Of a stretch of 64,000 bases of DNA, positions 56,405 through 64,000 are shown in pieces (the first letter of the stretch is position 1; each line of letters opens with the position of its first letter). The notes beneath the pieces were generated by a model. It had not been told where the DNA came from. It ran no database searches and saw only the letters and a list, made by a program, of their open reading frames with translations. A program made the position numbers and the translations under genes. Origin of the DNA: Trichocoleus sp. FACHB-46 (GTDB lineage: Bacteria > Cyanobacteriota > Cyanobacteriia > FACHB-46); assembly GCF_014695385.1 (NCBI RefSeq), contig NZ_JACJOD010000010.1, positions 1 through 64,000 of the forward strand, read 5' to 3'.

Positions 56405-56726
56405 ATACTTTAATCTTGCTATATTACAAATTTTTACACTTTCTCTCTTGCTTGGGGGAGTGTTGATTTCACTCCATCCAGTTAAACAAAAGTAGAAAAT
56501 GCTGAAAAGCTTCTGAGGTAAGAGTTCGCAGAAACTTTAGAGGGTGACAATAGCAATATTATATATATTAAGATTTGTAAAGAATATAAAAATCGCCTAT
56601 AAAAGCTTAAAGATTTTTAGTTATCGAAAAACTTAAGGCCACTAATAAAGATTGCCTCACTTTTCCCAACTGCTGGAATTGGAAAAGGCGAGGCAACGAC
56701 ATGAGCTGAGAGAGAACCAATTATAG
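56405..56726. other. AT-rich gap between exbD and the HEAT-repeat gene
   Basis: 322 bp, very A/T-rich at 56545-56640. It contains the hairpin listed as the exbD terminator and presumably the HEAT gene promoter. Confidence 0.45.
56652..56696 (-). terminator. Probable terminator of exbD
   Basis: TTGCCTC (56652-56658) pairs with GAGGCAA (56690-56696). An inner stem CTTTTCC/GGAAAAG follows after a small bulge. The minus strand then reads ATCTTTATT. It lies 30 bp past the exbD stop. Confidence 0.55.
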
Positions 56727-57128
56727 TTAGGGTCTTTGAGTCGCGATCGCTAAACGTGCTCCCGGAACGCGACGCAAGCGATCCATGACTTGCACAACTT
56801 GGCCATGCCTGACGTTTTCGTCTGCGTTCAAAACTACGATCGACTCTTGACCAGAGGGAATCAGGTTGCGTACCCCTACCTCTAAAGCATCTAGCGGAAT
56901 CGCTTGGCGGTTGAGGGCGATTTGACCTTGCGGATCAATCGTGATTGTGATGCGAGTTGAGCTTTGGGCCTGAGCGGTTGCTGCTTTGGGAAGATTGACA
57001 GGTAACCCTTGAGAACTGGTCAGATAAAGCGATGAGAGGATGAAAAAGGTCAAAATGGCAAAGATTACATCGATCATCGGCACGATGTTAATCTGTGGGG
57101 GCACATCCGGTTCAGAAGGTAGACGCAT
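56727..57128 (-). CDS. exbD: ExbD/TolR-family biopolymer transport protein
   Basis: 133 residues. One N-terminal membrane helix is at about 18-38 (IDVIFAILTFFILSSLYL), with the conserved Asp in NIVPMIDVIF that carries proton-motive force. A small periplasmic domain follows (ITIDPQGQIALNRQAIPLD; IVVLNADENVRHGQVVQVMD). It works with an ExbB/TolQ channel to energise outer-membrane processes; no exbB is seen in the window. The gene lies 54 bp after the radA stop on the same strand. Confidence 0.9.
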   Translation of the reverse strand: MRLPSEPDVPPQINIVPMIDVIFAILTFFILSSLYLTSSQGLPVNLPKAATAQAQSSTRITITIDPQGQIALNRQAIPLDALEVGVRNLIPSGQESIVVLNADENVRHGQVVQVMDRLRRVPGARLAIATQRP

Positions 57129-57182
57129 CAGTTCCTCTCGCTGGTAACGACGTTAGAGCCATTGTAGCGGTGCTACTGCGGT

Positions 57183-58703
57183 CTACGAGGCTTCGACTGC
57201 ATCCGGGACTGCCTCTACAGTATGTCGGGGTTGGCCTGGTAAGGCGGCGATCATCGCATCTAACACTTTTGCCACTGGAATAATTTCTAAATCAATATCA
57301 GGAACGGTTTGCCCTTTAGGAATGATGGCGCGTTTGAATCCCAGTTTGGCGGCTTCCTTCAGGCGCAGCTCAATCTGCGAGACTGGGCGAATTTGCCCGC
57401 CTAAGCCTACTTCCCCAATTAAGACAGTTTTGGCATCGACGACGCGATCGCGGAAACTAGCAGCGACGGCAACAGCTACACCCAAGTCAGCTGCAGGCTC
57501 GCCGACATTGAGGCCACCCGATGAAGCGACGTATGCATCTAGTTTAGAGAGGGGAATGCCAACCCGCTTTTCTAAAACTGCCAAAATTTGCAACAAGCGG
57601 TTGTACTCAATCCCTGTGGTGGAGCGGCGAGGAGAGCTATAGCTGGTGGGACTAACTAACGCTTGGAGTTCTACGACGATGGGACGGGTGCCTTCGCAAG
57701 CCACAATCGTAGCGGTGCCAGGCGCAACCTCCTCTCGATTGCCTAAAAACAGCTCGGATGGATTAGAAACTTCTGCTAATCCCCGATCGGCCATTTCAAA
57801 CACACCTAGCTCATGAGTGGCTCCAAAACGGTTTTTTACCGAGCGCAATAGGCGGTGGCTAGCAAAGCGATCGCCCTCAAAATACAGCACCGTATCAACT
57901 AAGTGCTCCAATACCTTAGGCCCCGCGATCGCCCCTTCTTTCGTGACGTGCCCCACAATAAACAGCGTAATGTGCTCGCGCTTAGCCACATGCATCAAAG
58001 CTGAGGTACATTCGCGGACCTGGGATACAGACCCAGGTGCAGAGCCTAAAGCTGAATAGTAGAGCGCTTGAATGCTATCAATCACTGCCACTGTCGGTTT
58101 TAAGGATTCCAACTCTGCCAGAACGGTTTCTAAATCTGTTTCTGGCAAAACATATAAGTTTGGCCCCGGATCTCCCGTCGCTGCGGCAGCTTCTTCCGCT
58201 GAACGTTGCTGCAACTGCACAGGAGGCTGCTTGCCAATGCCTAATCGGTGCGATCGCAGCTTCACTTGCTGCCCAGACTCCTCTGCACAAACATAGAGCA
58301 CCCGATGCTGAGAACCGAGCTGATTAGCGACCTGTAGTAACAAGGTGGATTTACCAATTCCTGGATCTCCACCAATTAAGACCAGAGAGCCAGGTACAAT
58401 CCCGCCCCCTAACACGCGATCTAGCTCTGTATAGCCAGAAGAAACACGCGCTTGCGGATGATCAGAAATTTGCTCGAAGGTGAGGGATGAGCGAGCCTGC
58501 ACAGATGTAGTTGAGGAGGCACGTTTTTTACCATTGAGGCGAGCGGTAGCAGTCAAACCAATCGGAGTGGCAGCAGCAGGGTTAGATTTAACGATCTGCT
58601 CTTCTAAAGAGTTCCAAGCATGACACGATGGGCACTTCCCAAAATACTGCGGGGATTCGGCAGCACATTGGTTGCAAACATAGTGGGATCGAGTTTTGGG
58701 CAT
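57183..58703 (-). CDS. radA: DNA repair protein RadA
   Basis: 506 residues. RecA-like ATPase that promotes branch migration in recombinational repair. Present are the N-terminal zinc finger CNQCAAESPQYFGKCPSC, Walker A GGDPGIGKSTLLLQ near residue 110, the RadA motif KNRFGATHELGVF, and the C-terminal Lon-protease-like domain with YVASSGGLNVGEPAADLGVA and LIGEVGLGGQIRPVSQ. Slightly longer than typical (about 450-460) because of a Thr/Ser-rich insert at about 45-75. It is divergent from rpaB with a 172-bp gap. Confidence 0.96.
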   Translation of the reverse strand: MPKTRSHYVCNQCAAESPQYFGKCPSCHAWNSLEEQIVKSNPAAATPIGLTATARLNGKKRASSTTSVQARSSLTFEQISDHPQARVSSGYTELDRVLGGGIVPGSLVLIGGDPGIGKSTLLLQVANQLGSQHRVLYVCAEESGQQVKLRSHRLGIGKQPPVQLQQRSAEEAAAATGDPGPNLYVLPETDLETVLAELESLKPTVAVIDSIQALYYSALGSAPGSVSQVRECTSALMHVAKREHITLFIVGHVTKEGAIAGPKVLEHLVDTVLYFEGDRFASHRLLRSVKNRFGATHELGVFEMADRGLAEVSNPSELFLGNREEVAPGTATIVACEGTRPIVVELQALVSPTSYSSPRRSTTGIEYNRLLQILAVLEKRVGIPLSKLDAYVASSGGLNVGEPAADLGVAVAVAASFRDRVVDAKTVLIGEVGLGGQIRPVSQIELRLKEAAKLGFKRAIIPKGQTVPDIDLEIIPVAKVLDAMIAALPGQPRHTVEAVPDAVEAS

Positions 58704-58875
58704 TACTTAACTATTCTTAAATACTCTCAAAGACGGATTAATTGTTAAGAAAAACCGAAAGGCAATAATGATGAGAGTTTCAGCGGCATTCAACCGTCTA
58801 AATAGGGTACTATCTTAATGATAAAGTACTAAAAATTAACTATCAGAAATCCTACTTACAGGAGCGTTGGATAAG

Positions 58876-59607
58876 TTGGAAAATCACAAAGAAAAGATAC
58901 TAGTAGTTGATGACGAAGCCAGTATCCGCCGCATCTTAGAAACTCGGCTTTCGATGATTGGCTATGATGTCGTCACGGCTGCTGATGGTGAAGAAGCCTT
59001 AGACACATTTCGCAATGCTTCACCTGATCTAGTTGTTTTAGATGTAATGATGCCGAAGCTAGATGGCTACGGTGTATGTCAGGAGCTTCGTAAGGAGTCC
59101 GATGTGCCGATCATCATGCTAACAGCCTTAGGTGATGTCGCCGATCGCATTACTGGGCTAGAGCTGGGTGCGGATGATTATGTGGTGAAGCCCTTCTCAC
59201 CCAAAGAGTTAGAAGCTCGAATCCGCTCGGTGCTGCGTCGGGTAGAGAAGACAGGCACTTCAGGGATTCCTAGCTCTGGCGTGATCCACGTCAATGCTCT
59301 GCGCATTGATACCAACAAGCGCCAAGTTTACAAAGGTGACGAACGGATTCGGCTGACTGGGATGGAATTCAGTCTCTTGGAACTACTGGTGAGTCGTTCT
59401 GGAGAACCCTTCTCTCGCTCAGAAATTTTGCAGGAAGTTTGGGGCTACACACCTGAGCGCCACGTAGATACCAGGGTTGTAGATGTTCACATTTCTCGCC
59501 TGCGGGCTAAGTTGGAAGATGATCCCAGCAATCCTGAATTGATCCTGACTGCACGCGGCACTGGCTATCTATTCCAGCGGATTGTTGAGCCTGGTGCAGA
59601 TGAGTAA
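58876..59607 (+). CDS. rpaB: OmpR-family response regulator RpaB
   Basis: 243 residues. Master regulator of cyanobacterial high-light and photosynthesis genes, partner of the NblS kinase (known family role). The receiver domain has phospho-Asp D56 in VVLDVMMPKLDGYG and the acidic pocket VVDDEA. The winged-helix DNA-binding part includes GMEFSLLELLVSRSGEPFSR, PERHVDTRVVDVHISRLRAK and ARGTGYLFQRI. The frame extends to TTG 58867, only two bases from an AGGAG site. TTG 58876 (eleven bases away) gives MENHKEKILVV, the N-terminus usual for RpaB. I found no clear HLR1 binding site upstream. Confidence 0.93.
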   Translation: MENHKEKILVVDDEASIRRILETRLSMIGYDVVTAADGEEALDTFRNASPDLVVLDVMMPKLDGYGVCQELRKESDVPIIMLTALGDVADRITGLELGADDYVVKPFSPKELEARIRSVLRRVEKTGTSGIPSSGVIHVNALRIDTNKRQVYKGDERIRLTGMEFSLLELLVSRSGEPFSRSEILQEVWGYTPERHVDTRVVDVHISRLRAKLEDDPSNPELILTARGTGYLFQRIVEPGADE

Positions 59608-59926
59608 GGCTCAGTTCATCGCTGTTGATCAGATCTAACTACGCCCGCTTACTTTTCTACTCTTTCCTGCTGCATCGGTTTCACTCACTGTGGCTGATTG
59701 GATGCGTACCAACTACTTTTCGGCTAGGCTCCAAGCAAGGGCTTAGCCGCCTGGTAAAGCAGTAAAGCGATCGCTCAGCCTTGACAGCTACATCTTGAGT
59801 GGCATAATTTTGGCGAATCTTTGCACTTCCGCAAAATTTGTTGAAGTGACTGAGTAGACTGTTAGTAATTGAAGATGGCGTAGAAGCCATCTGATAAAAT
59901 TTGTAAGGTTTCTATAACTTTGATCA
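59608..59926. other. Intergenic region rpaB / plsX
   Basis: 319 bp, one HIP1 site near 59767, and a small hairpin at 59873-59892. It probably carries the promoter of the plsX-fabH-fabD-plsC run. No gene or terminator was recognised. Confidence 0.45.
59873..59892 (+). other. Perfect hairpin just upstream of plsX
   Basis: AGATGGC (59873-59879) pairs with GCCATCT (59886-59892), with a 6-base loop, 34 bp before the ATG. It is not followed by a T-run. It could be an operator or part of the leader RNA. Confidence 0.3.
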
Positions 59927-60961
59927 ATGGGACCAACTCGGGCACGGATCGCAATCGATGCTATGGGCGGGGACCACGCCCCTGCTGAAATAGTCGCTGG
60001 AGCGCTGCGAGCGCAAGAAGAACTCGGTATTGAAGCTTTGCTAGTAGGAGACCCTGACCAAATCCAGGCTTACCTCAAGCAACATAATAGCTCTGCTCAT
60101 CTGGAAATCATTCCATCCGAAGGCACAATCGAGATGAATGAGGAGCCACTGGGTGCCCTAAAGCGGAAGCCTAAGGCATCTATTAATGTGGCAATGGATT
60201 TGGTTAAGCAGAAGCGAGCTGACGCAGTGGTTTCTGCGGGGCACTCAGGGGCAGCAATGGCGGCAGCATTACTGCGCTTGGGGCGGTTGCGTGGCATTGA
60301 TCGACCTGCGATCGGAGCTGTGTTGCCAACCCTAGTGGCTGGAAAGCCAGTGCTAATTCTAGATGTTGGTGCCAATGTTGATTGTCGCCCGAAGTTCTTA
60401 GAGCAGTTTGCCCAGATGGGTACTATCTACAGTCAGTATGTTCTGGGTGTTTCAACTCCCAAAGTTGGCTTGCTCAATATTGGTGAAGAACCTTGCAAGG
60501 GCAATGACCAAGCTGTTCGCACCCATCAAATGTTGCAAGATAACCCCAAAATCCCATTTGTCGGCAACGCTGAGGGCCGCGATGTTCTATCAGGTCAGTT
60601 TGATGTGATCGTCTGCGATGGCTTTGTCGGTAACATTCTGCTGAAGTTTGCTGAGGCAGTGGGTGAAGTTGCTTTGCAAATTCTGCGAGAGGAATTGCCG
60701 CAAGGTCTGAATGGCAAGTTGGGTGTCACGCTATTAAAGCCAAATCTGAAGCGCATTAAGCAGCGGATGGACCACGCAGAGCACGGGGGCGGTCTGCTTC
60801 TAGGTGTGGATGGTGTTTGCATTATCAGTCATGGTAGCTCTCAAGCACCTTCTATCTTTAATGCGGTGCGACTAGCGAAGGAAGCTGTTGATCATCAAGT
60901 TTTAGATCGGATTCAGTCGTGTTATGGAAGAAAGACGGCTCCTGCAAGTGAGGGAGAGTAG
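59927..60961 (+). CDS. plsX: Phosphate acyltransferase PlsX
   Basis: 344 residues. It makes acyl-phosphate from acyl-ACP, the entry to phospholipid synthesis. Blocks are IAIDAMGGDHAPAEIVAGAL, VVSAGHSGAAMAAALLRLGR, GANVDCRPKFLEQFAQMG, LLNIGEEPCKGND, and VCDGFVGNILLKFAEAVGE. It opens a run with fabH starting 2 bp after its stop, then fabD and plsC, so initiation, malonyl loading and acyl transfer are encoded together. Length normal. Confidence 0.96.
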   Translation: MGPTRARIAIDAMGGDHAPAEIVAGALRAQEELGIEALLVGDPDQIQAYLKQHNSSAHLEIIPSEGTIEMNEEPLGALKRKPKASINVAMDLVKQKRADAVVSAGHSGAAMAAALLRLGRLRGIDRPAIGAVLPTLVAGKPVLILDVGANVDCRPKFLEQFAQMGTIYSQYVLGVSTPKVGLLNIGEEPCKGNDQAVRTHQMLQDNPKIPFVGNAEGRDVLSGQFDVIVCDGFVGNILLKFAEAVGEVALQILREELPQGLNGKLGVTLLKPNLKRIKQRMDHAEHGGGLLLGVDGVCIISHGSSQAPSIFNAVRLAKEAVDHQVLDRIQSCYGRKTAPASEGE

Positions 60962-60963
60962 TC

Positions 60964-61956
60964 GTGTTGCCATCTGGAATTGCGATTACTGGGAGTGGGT
61001 CAGCTGCTCCCAAAACTGTTTTAGATAATGCAGGGTTGAGCCAGGTCGTAGAAACCTCAGATGAGTGGATTGCCACTCGGACGGGAATTCGGGAACGAAA
61101 ACTGGCCAGTCCACAGGTTTCTCTGGCTGCGATCGCGACTGAGGCGGCTCAAAACGCGATCGCGATGGCAGGAATTACAACGGCTGACCTCGACCTGATC
61201 ATTCTGGCGACTTCGACTCCAGACGACTTATTTGGCACCGCTAGCAAAATTCAAGCGGAACTGGGCGCTACCAAAGCAGTCGCTTTTGATTTGACTGCGG
61301 CTTGCTCTGGTTTCGTGTTTGGCTTGGTGACTGCGGCCCAGTTTATTCGTACTGGCGTTTACAAAAACGTCTTGTTGATTGGGGCAGATATGTTGTCCCG
61401 TTGGGTCGATTGGTCCGATCGCCGCACTTGTGTGCTGTTTGGGGACGGCGCAGGTGCGGTAGTGATCCAAGCCAATGAGAGCGATCGCCTCCTGGGATTT
61501 GAAATTTGCAGTGATGGCACCCAGAATAGTTCACTCAATTTGAGTTACCAACCTCGGCCTCAAGAACTCTTGCCTGGGGTGACAGTAGGTCTAGGCTCCT
61601 ATCAACCTGTGACCATGAACGGGCAAGAAGTGTACCGCTTTGCAGTCAAGCGAGTTCCAGAAGTGATTGAAAAAGCGCTATATCGCTCAGAACTCAGCAT
61701 TGATCGAATTGATTGGTTGCTATTGCATCAGGCGAATCAACGCATTCTTGATGCCGTGTCCCAACGGCTAAAGGTGCCTGCTGAGAAGGTGATTAGCAAC
61801 TTGGCTCGGTACGGGAATACTTCTGCTGCTTCTATTCCCATTGCCCTAGATGAAGTAGTGCGGCAAGGTCAAATCAAACCTGGAGATGTAATTGCAGCTT
61901 CTGGCTTTGGGGCTGGGCTGACTTGGGGAGCGGCAATTTTCCAGTGGGGCCGATAA
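60964..61956 (+). CDS. fabH: 3-oxoacyl-ACP synthase III (FabH)
   Basis: 330 residues from GTG. It condenses acetyl-CoA with malonyl-ACP to start fatty acid synthesis. The catalytic triad is visible: Cys114 in TAACSGFVFG, His in LLLHQANQRI and Asn in NLARYGNTSAAS. ETSDEWIATRTGIRER at the N-terminus is typical. It starts 2 bp after plsX, which implies translational coupling; TTG 60967 is an equally possible start. Confidence 0.97.
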   Translation: MLPSGIAITGSGSAAPKTVLDNAGLSQVVETSDEWIATRTGIRERKLASPQVSLAAIATEAAQNAIAMAGITTADLDLIILATSTPDDLFGTASKIQAELGATKAVAFDLTAACSGFVFGLVTAAQFIRTGVYKNVLLIGADMLSRWVDWSDRRTCVLFGDGAGAVVIQANESDRLLGFEICSDGTQNSSLNLSYQPRPQELLPGVTVGLGSYQPVTMNGQEVYRFAVKRVPEVIEKALYRSELSIDRIDWLLLHQANQRILDAVSQRLKVPAEKVISNLARYGNTSAASIPIALDEVVRQGQIKPGDVIAASGFGAGLTWGAAIFQWGR

Positions 61957-61997
61957 GTGATAAAGTTTGAATCTTGATCCGCTGATATCAACTAGAC

Positions 61998-62879
61998 ATG
62001 ACAAAGACGGCATGGGTGTTTCCTGGACAGGGGTCTCAGGCAATTGGGATGGGGGTAGATCTGCTAGAGCTACCCGAAGCAAAAACCAAGTTTGAGCAAG
62101 CAGAACAGATCTTGGGTTGGTCGGTTTCGGCAGTCTGTCAAAGCGAAGAAGACAAGCTATCGCGTACCCTCTATACCCAGCCTTGTCTTTATGTTGTGGA
62201 AAGCATTTTAGTTGACTTGATGCAAGCCAAAGGACAACAGGCTGATTTGGTGGCAGGTCATAGCTTGGGCGAGTATGTAGCACTTTATGCAGCTAAAGCT
62301 TTTGATTTTGAGTCTGGACTGCGCTTGGTGAAGCGTCGAGCTGAGCTGATGGATAGTGCCTCTGATGGCATGATGGCGGCTGTGATCGGCTTCGATCGCG
62401 AGCAACTAGAACAACAAATTGCTCAAACTGCTGATGTGGTCTTAGCCAATGACAACAATGCAGGCCAAGTCGTGATTTCTGGCACTCCGGCTGGAGTTGA
62501 AGCCGTTCTATCTCAAATCAAAGCGAAACGAATGGTTCGCCTCAACGTGTCAGGTGCATTTCACTCGCCCTTGATGGCTGAGGCGGCGGCAGAATTCCAG
62601 CAAGTCTTAGAAACTGTGAGTTTTGCTGATGCTCGGATTCCCGTCCTGTCGAATGTAGAACCTACCCCAGCGATCGCGGCTGCCGAACTGAAGCAGCGTT
62701 TAGTGCAACAAATGACCGGATCGGTACGTTGGCGAGAAATTTCTCTGCGCTTACCGGAAGAAGGAATTGGCCGAGTTATAGAAATCGGACCCGGTAAAGT
62801 CCTAACTGGTTTAATTAAACGCACCGCTCCTGATTTAGCCCTAGAGAACGTCAGCACTGCTGCTGATCTTCCCAGCTAA
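61998..62879 (+). CDS. fabD: Malonyl-CoA:ACP transacylase (FabD)
   Basis: 293 residues. It transfers malonyl from CoA to ACP for chain elongation. FPGQGSQAIGMG is at the N-terminus, the nucleophile is S89 in VAGHSLGEYVAL, and the catalytic His lies in VSGAFHSPLMAEAA near 198. It is 41 bp after fabH, and the next gene starts on the base after its stop codon. Confidence 0.97.
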   Translation: MTKTAWVFPGQGSQAIGMGVDLLELPEAKTKFEQAEQILGWSVSAVCQSEEDKLSRTLYTQPCLYVVESILVDLMQAKGQQADLVAGHSLGEYVALYAAKAFDFESGLRLVKRRAELMDSASDGMMAAVIGFDREQLEQQIAQTADVVLANDNNAGQVVISGTPAGVEAVLSQIKAKRMVRLNVSGAFHSPLMAEAAAEFQQVLETVSFADARIPVLSNVEPTPAIAAAELKQRLVQQMTGSVRWREISLRLPEEGIGRVIEIGPGKVLTGLIKRTAPDLALENVSTAADLPS

Positions 62880-63539
62880 GTGAGTAGCAAACCAACACTG
62901 ATGGGCAAAAGCCGCGAACCTCGAATTAGCCTCTTCCTCTACCACCTATTCAAGTGGTCGGTGGTCAGCCCTATGCTGCATAGCTATTTCCGAGGACGAA
63001 TTTATGGGGCAGAGCATGTACCCCACCAAGGACCACTCGTGATCGTCAGCAATCATGCTAGCGACTTCGACCCGCCCATTGTTTCCTGCTGTGTCCGCCG
63101 ACCCGTGGCTTACATGGCGAAAGAGGAACTATTTCAGGTGCCCGTGCTCAAGCAAGCGATTCGGCTCTACGGAGCTTACCCAGTCAAACGCGGCTCGGCA
63201 GATCGGAGCGCCATTCGGGAGGCTATGGCTGCTTTAGATCAGGGCTGGGCCGCAGGTATTTTTCTGCAAGGCACGCGCACCGTGGACGGTCGTATTCCTA
63301 GTCCTAAACTGGGAGCTGCATTGATTGCGGCTAAAACTCAAGCTCCATTGCTACCTGTAAGCTTATGGGGCACCCAAGCCATCATCCGTAAAAGCTCAGC
63401 AACACCTCGACCTGTGCCGTTGACAATTCGGATTGGACAGCCAATTCCACCGCCGCGATCGACAGAGCGAGAAGAACTAGAAGCTGTGACTCAGCAGTGT
63501 GTTGAGGTGATTCATGCCATGCACGATTTAGGGCGATAA
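62880..63539 (+). CDS. plsC: 1-acyl-sn-glycerol-3-phosphate acyltransferase (PlsC-like)
   Basis: 219 residues from GTG immediately after the fabD stop. It acylates lysophosphatidate to phosphatidate. The HX4D catalytic box is SNHASDFD (H59, D64), followed by the glycerol-binding LQGTRTVDGRIP in the place of the usual EGTR motif, and LIAAKTQAPLLPVSLWG. One N-terminal hydrophobic region may attach it to the membrane. Operon position after plsX-fabH-fabD supports a lipid role. Confidence 0.93.
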   Translation: MSSKPTLMGKSREPRISLFLYHLFKWSVVSPMLHSYFRGRIYGAEHVPHQGPLVIVSNHASDFDPPIVSCCVRRPVAYMAKEELFQVPVLKQAIRLYGAYPVKRGSADRSAIREAMAALDQGWAAGIFLQGTRTVDGRIPSPKLGAALIAAKTQAPLLPVSLWGTQAIIRKSSATPRPVPLTIRIGQPIPPPRSTEREELEAVTQQCVEVIHAMHDLGR

Positions 63540-63681
63540 ATCCCAATACCCTTTAGAGCAACGAACTACCACCAAAGAGAGTTTGCGAGTAGCTAAGGAC
63601 ACCATGAAAATAGGCATGGTTCTAAGCTTCCTCACCGAATAACACCTATCACAAACTCTTGGCTTGTTGCCTGTTGTAAAT

Positions 63682-64000
63682 ATGAATGAACGACCTGCCA
63701 GAGATTTCTGGGACCGACTGAATAATGTGGCACTCGTTCGCTTTTTATTACTATTTGCATCTGGCTGGGCTTTGGTACAGCTACTAGCGTATTTCGAGAC
63801 TGTAATTGTCACATTTACCCTAGCAGCAGTTTTGGCATTGTTACTTAACTATCCAGTGCGGTGGTTACAACGGTTTTTGCCGCGCGGTTTAGCTATTGGT
63901 TTGGTGTTTATTTCTAGTTTGGTCCTGTTTAGCGGGCTGGCAGTAACGGTAGGTTTTACTTTAGCGTCTCAGGCTCAAGAGTTAGTTGACAGAATTTCGG
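63682..64000 (+). CDS. AI-2E-family transporter (partial, runs off window end)
   Basis: From ATG 63682 the frame stays open to the window edge, about 106 residues. It has a polar N-terminus (NERPARDFWDRLNN) and then three hydrophobic segments around AAVLALLLNYPVRWLQRFLP and GLAIGLVFISSLVLFSG. This is the layout of the N-terminus of AI-2E/PerM/TqsA-type membrane proteins, which act as permeases or antiporters of unclear substrate. It lies 142 bp after plsC on the same strand. The rest of the gene is outside the window. Confidence 0.75.
   Translation, partial: MNERPARDFWDRLNNVALVRFLLLFASGWALVQLLAYFETVIVTFTLAAVLALLLNYPVRWLQRFLPRGLAIGLVFISSLVLFSGLAVTVGFTLASQAQELVDRIS

Noticed and set aside
58704-58875. 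HLR1 (RpaB) autoregulatory site upstream of rpaB
   Set aside because: No pair of TTACA-type half-sites with correct spacing was found in the 172-bp gap.

Overview
The window is chromosomal DNA of a cyanobacterium, probably a filamentous Leptolyngbya/Trichocoleus-like one, although the exact genus is inference. The evidence is the dense scatter of the HIP1 octamer (GCGATCGC) together with lineage-marker genes: the response regulator RpaB, the beta-carotene hydroxylase CrtR, an NADPH-thioredoxin reductase fused to thioredoxin (NTRC), a COP23-domain secreted protein, FtsH3, and a Bacillus-type AroH chorismate mutase. No rRNA, tRNA or CRISPR array was seen.

Layout. 0-4 kb: right end of an IS1-type element, then ftsH, a pabC-like aminotransferase and a conserved hypothetical gene, all on the minus strand. 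4-23 kb: a surface-polysaccharide cluster on the plus strand. It holds an ABC exporter (Wzm/Wzt), a methyltransferase, glycosyltransferases of families GT4, GT2 and GT61, a TagA-type enzyme, a multidomain glycosyltransferase-methyltransferase, a WbaP-like initiating phosphosugar transferase, an O-antigen ligase/polymerase with a TPR tail, and another GT4 enzyme. 23-27.6 kb (minus): a TPR/O-GlcNAc-transferase-like (SPINDLY) protein, a type IV pilin and a methyltransferase. 27.7-31 kb (plus): two glycosyltransferase/TPR proteins. From 31 kb the DNA is mostly housekeeping: NTRC, an orphan peptide-type ABC permease, a ROK kinase, pyrG, a GT39-like membrane enzyme, gcvP/gcvH, a hydrolase, pyk, a COP23 protein, crtR, aroH, sppA, a DMT transporter, a peptidoglycan-binding/HEAT protein, a GT4 plus LD-carboxypeptidase pair, TPR and HEAT proteins, exbD, radA, rpaB, and the lipid-synthesis run plsX-fabH-fabD-plsC. 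A truncated AI-2E-type membrane protein runs off the right edge.

How the genes fit together. The 4-23 kb genes could start a lipid-linked glycan (WbaP-like), extend it (GT4/GT2/GT61/TagA), modify it (methyltransferases) and export it (Wzm-Wzt, with the Wzt C-terminal domain probably recognising the finished glycan). The Wzy/WaaL-type protein could polymerise it or transfer it. The SPINDLY-like protein beside a pilin suggests, but does not show, protein O-glycosylation of pili.

The most unusual things seen are: (i) one ~130-residue C-terminal module attached to two otherwise unrelated enzymes of the cluster; (ii) five HIP1 sites spaced exactly 102 bp apart, in phase with the TPR repeats of one gene; (iii) a mosaic Wzt gene whose C-terminal half is AT-rich and HIP1-free and is followed by an AT-rich methyltransferase; (iv) a peptidoglycan-binding domain joined through a membrane helix to HEAT repeats.
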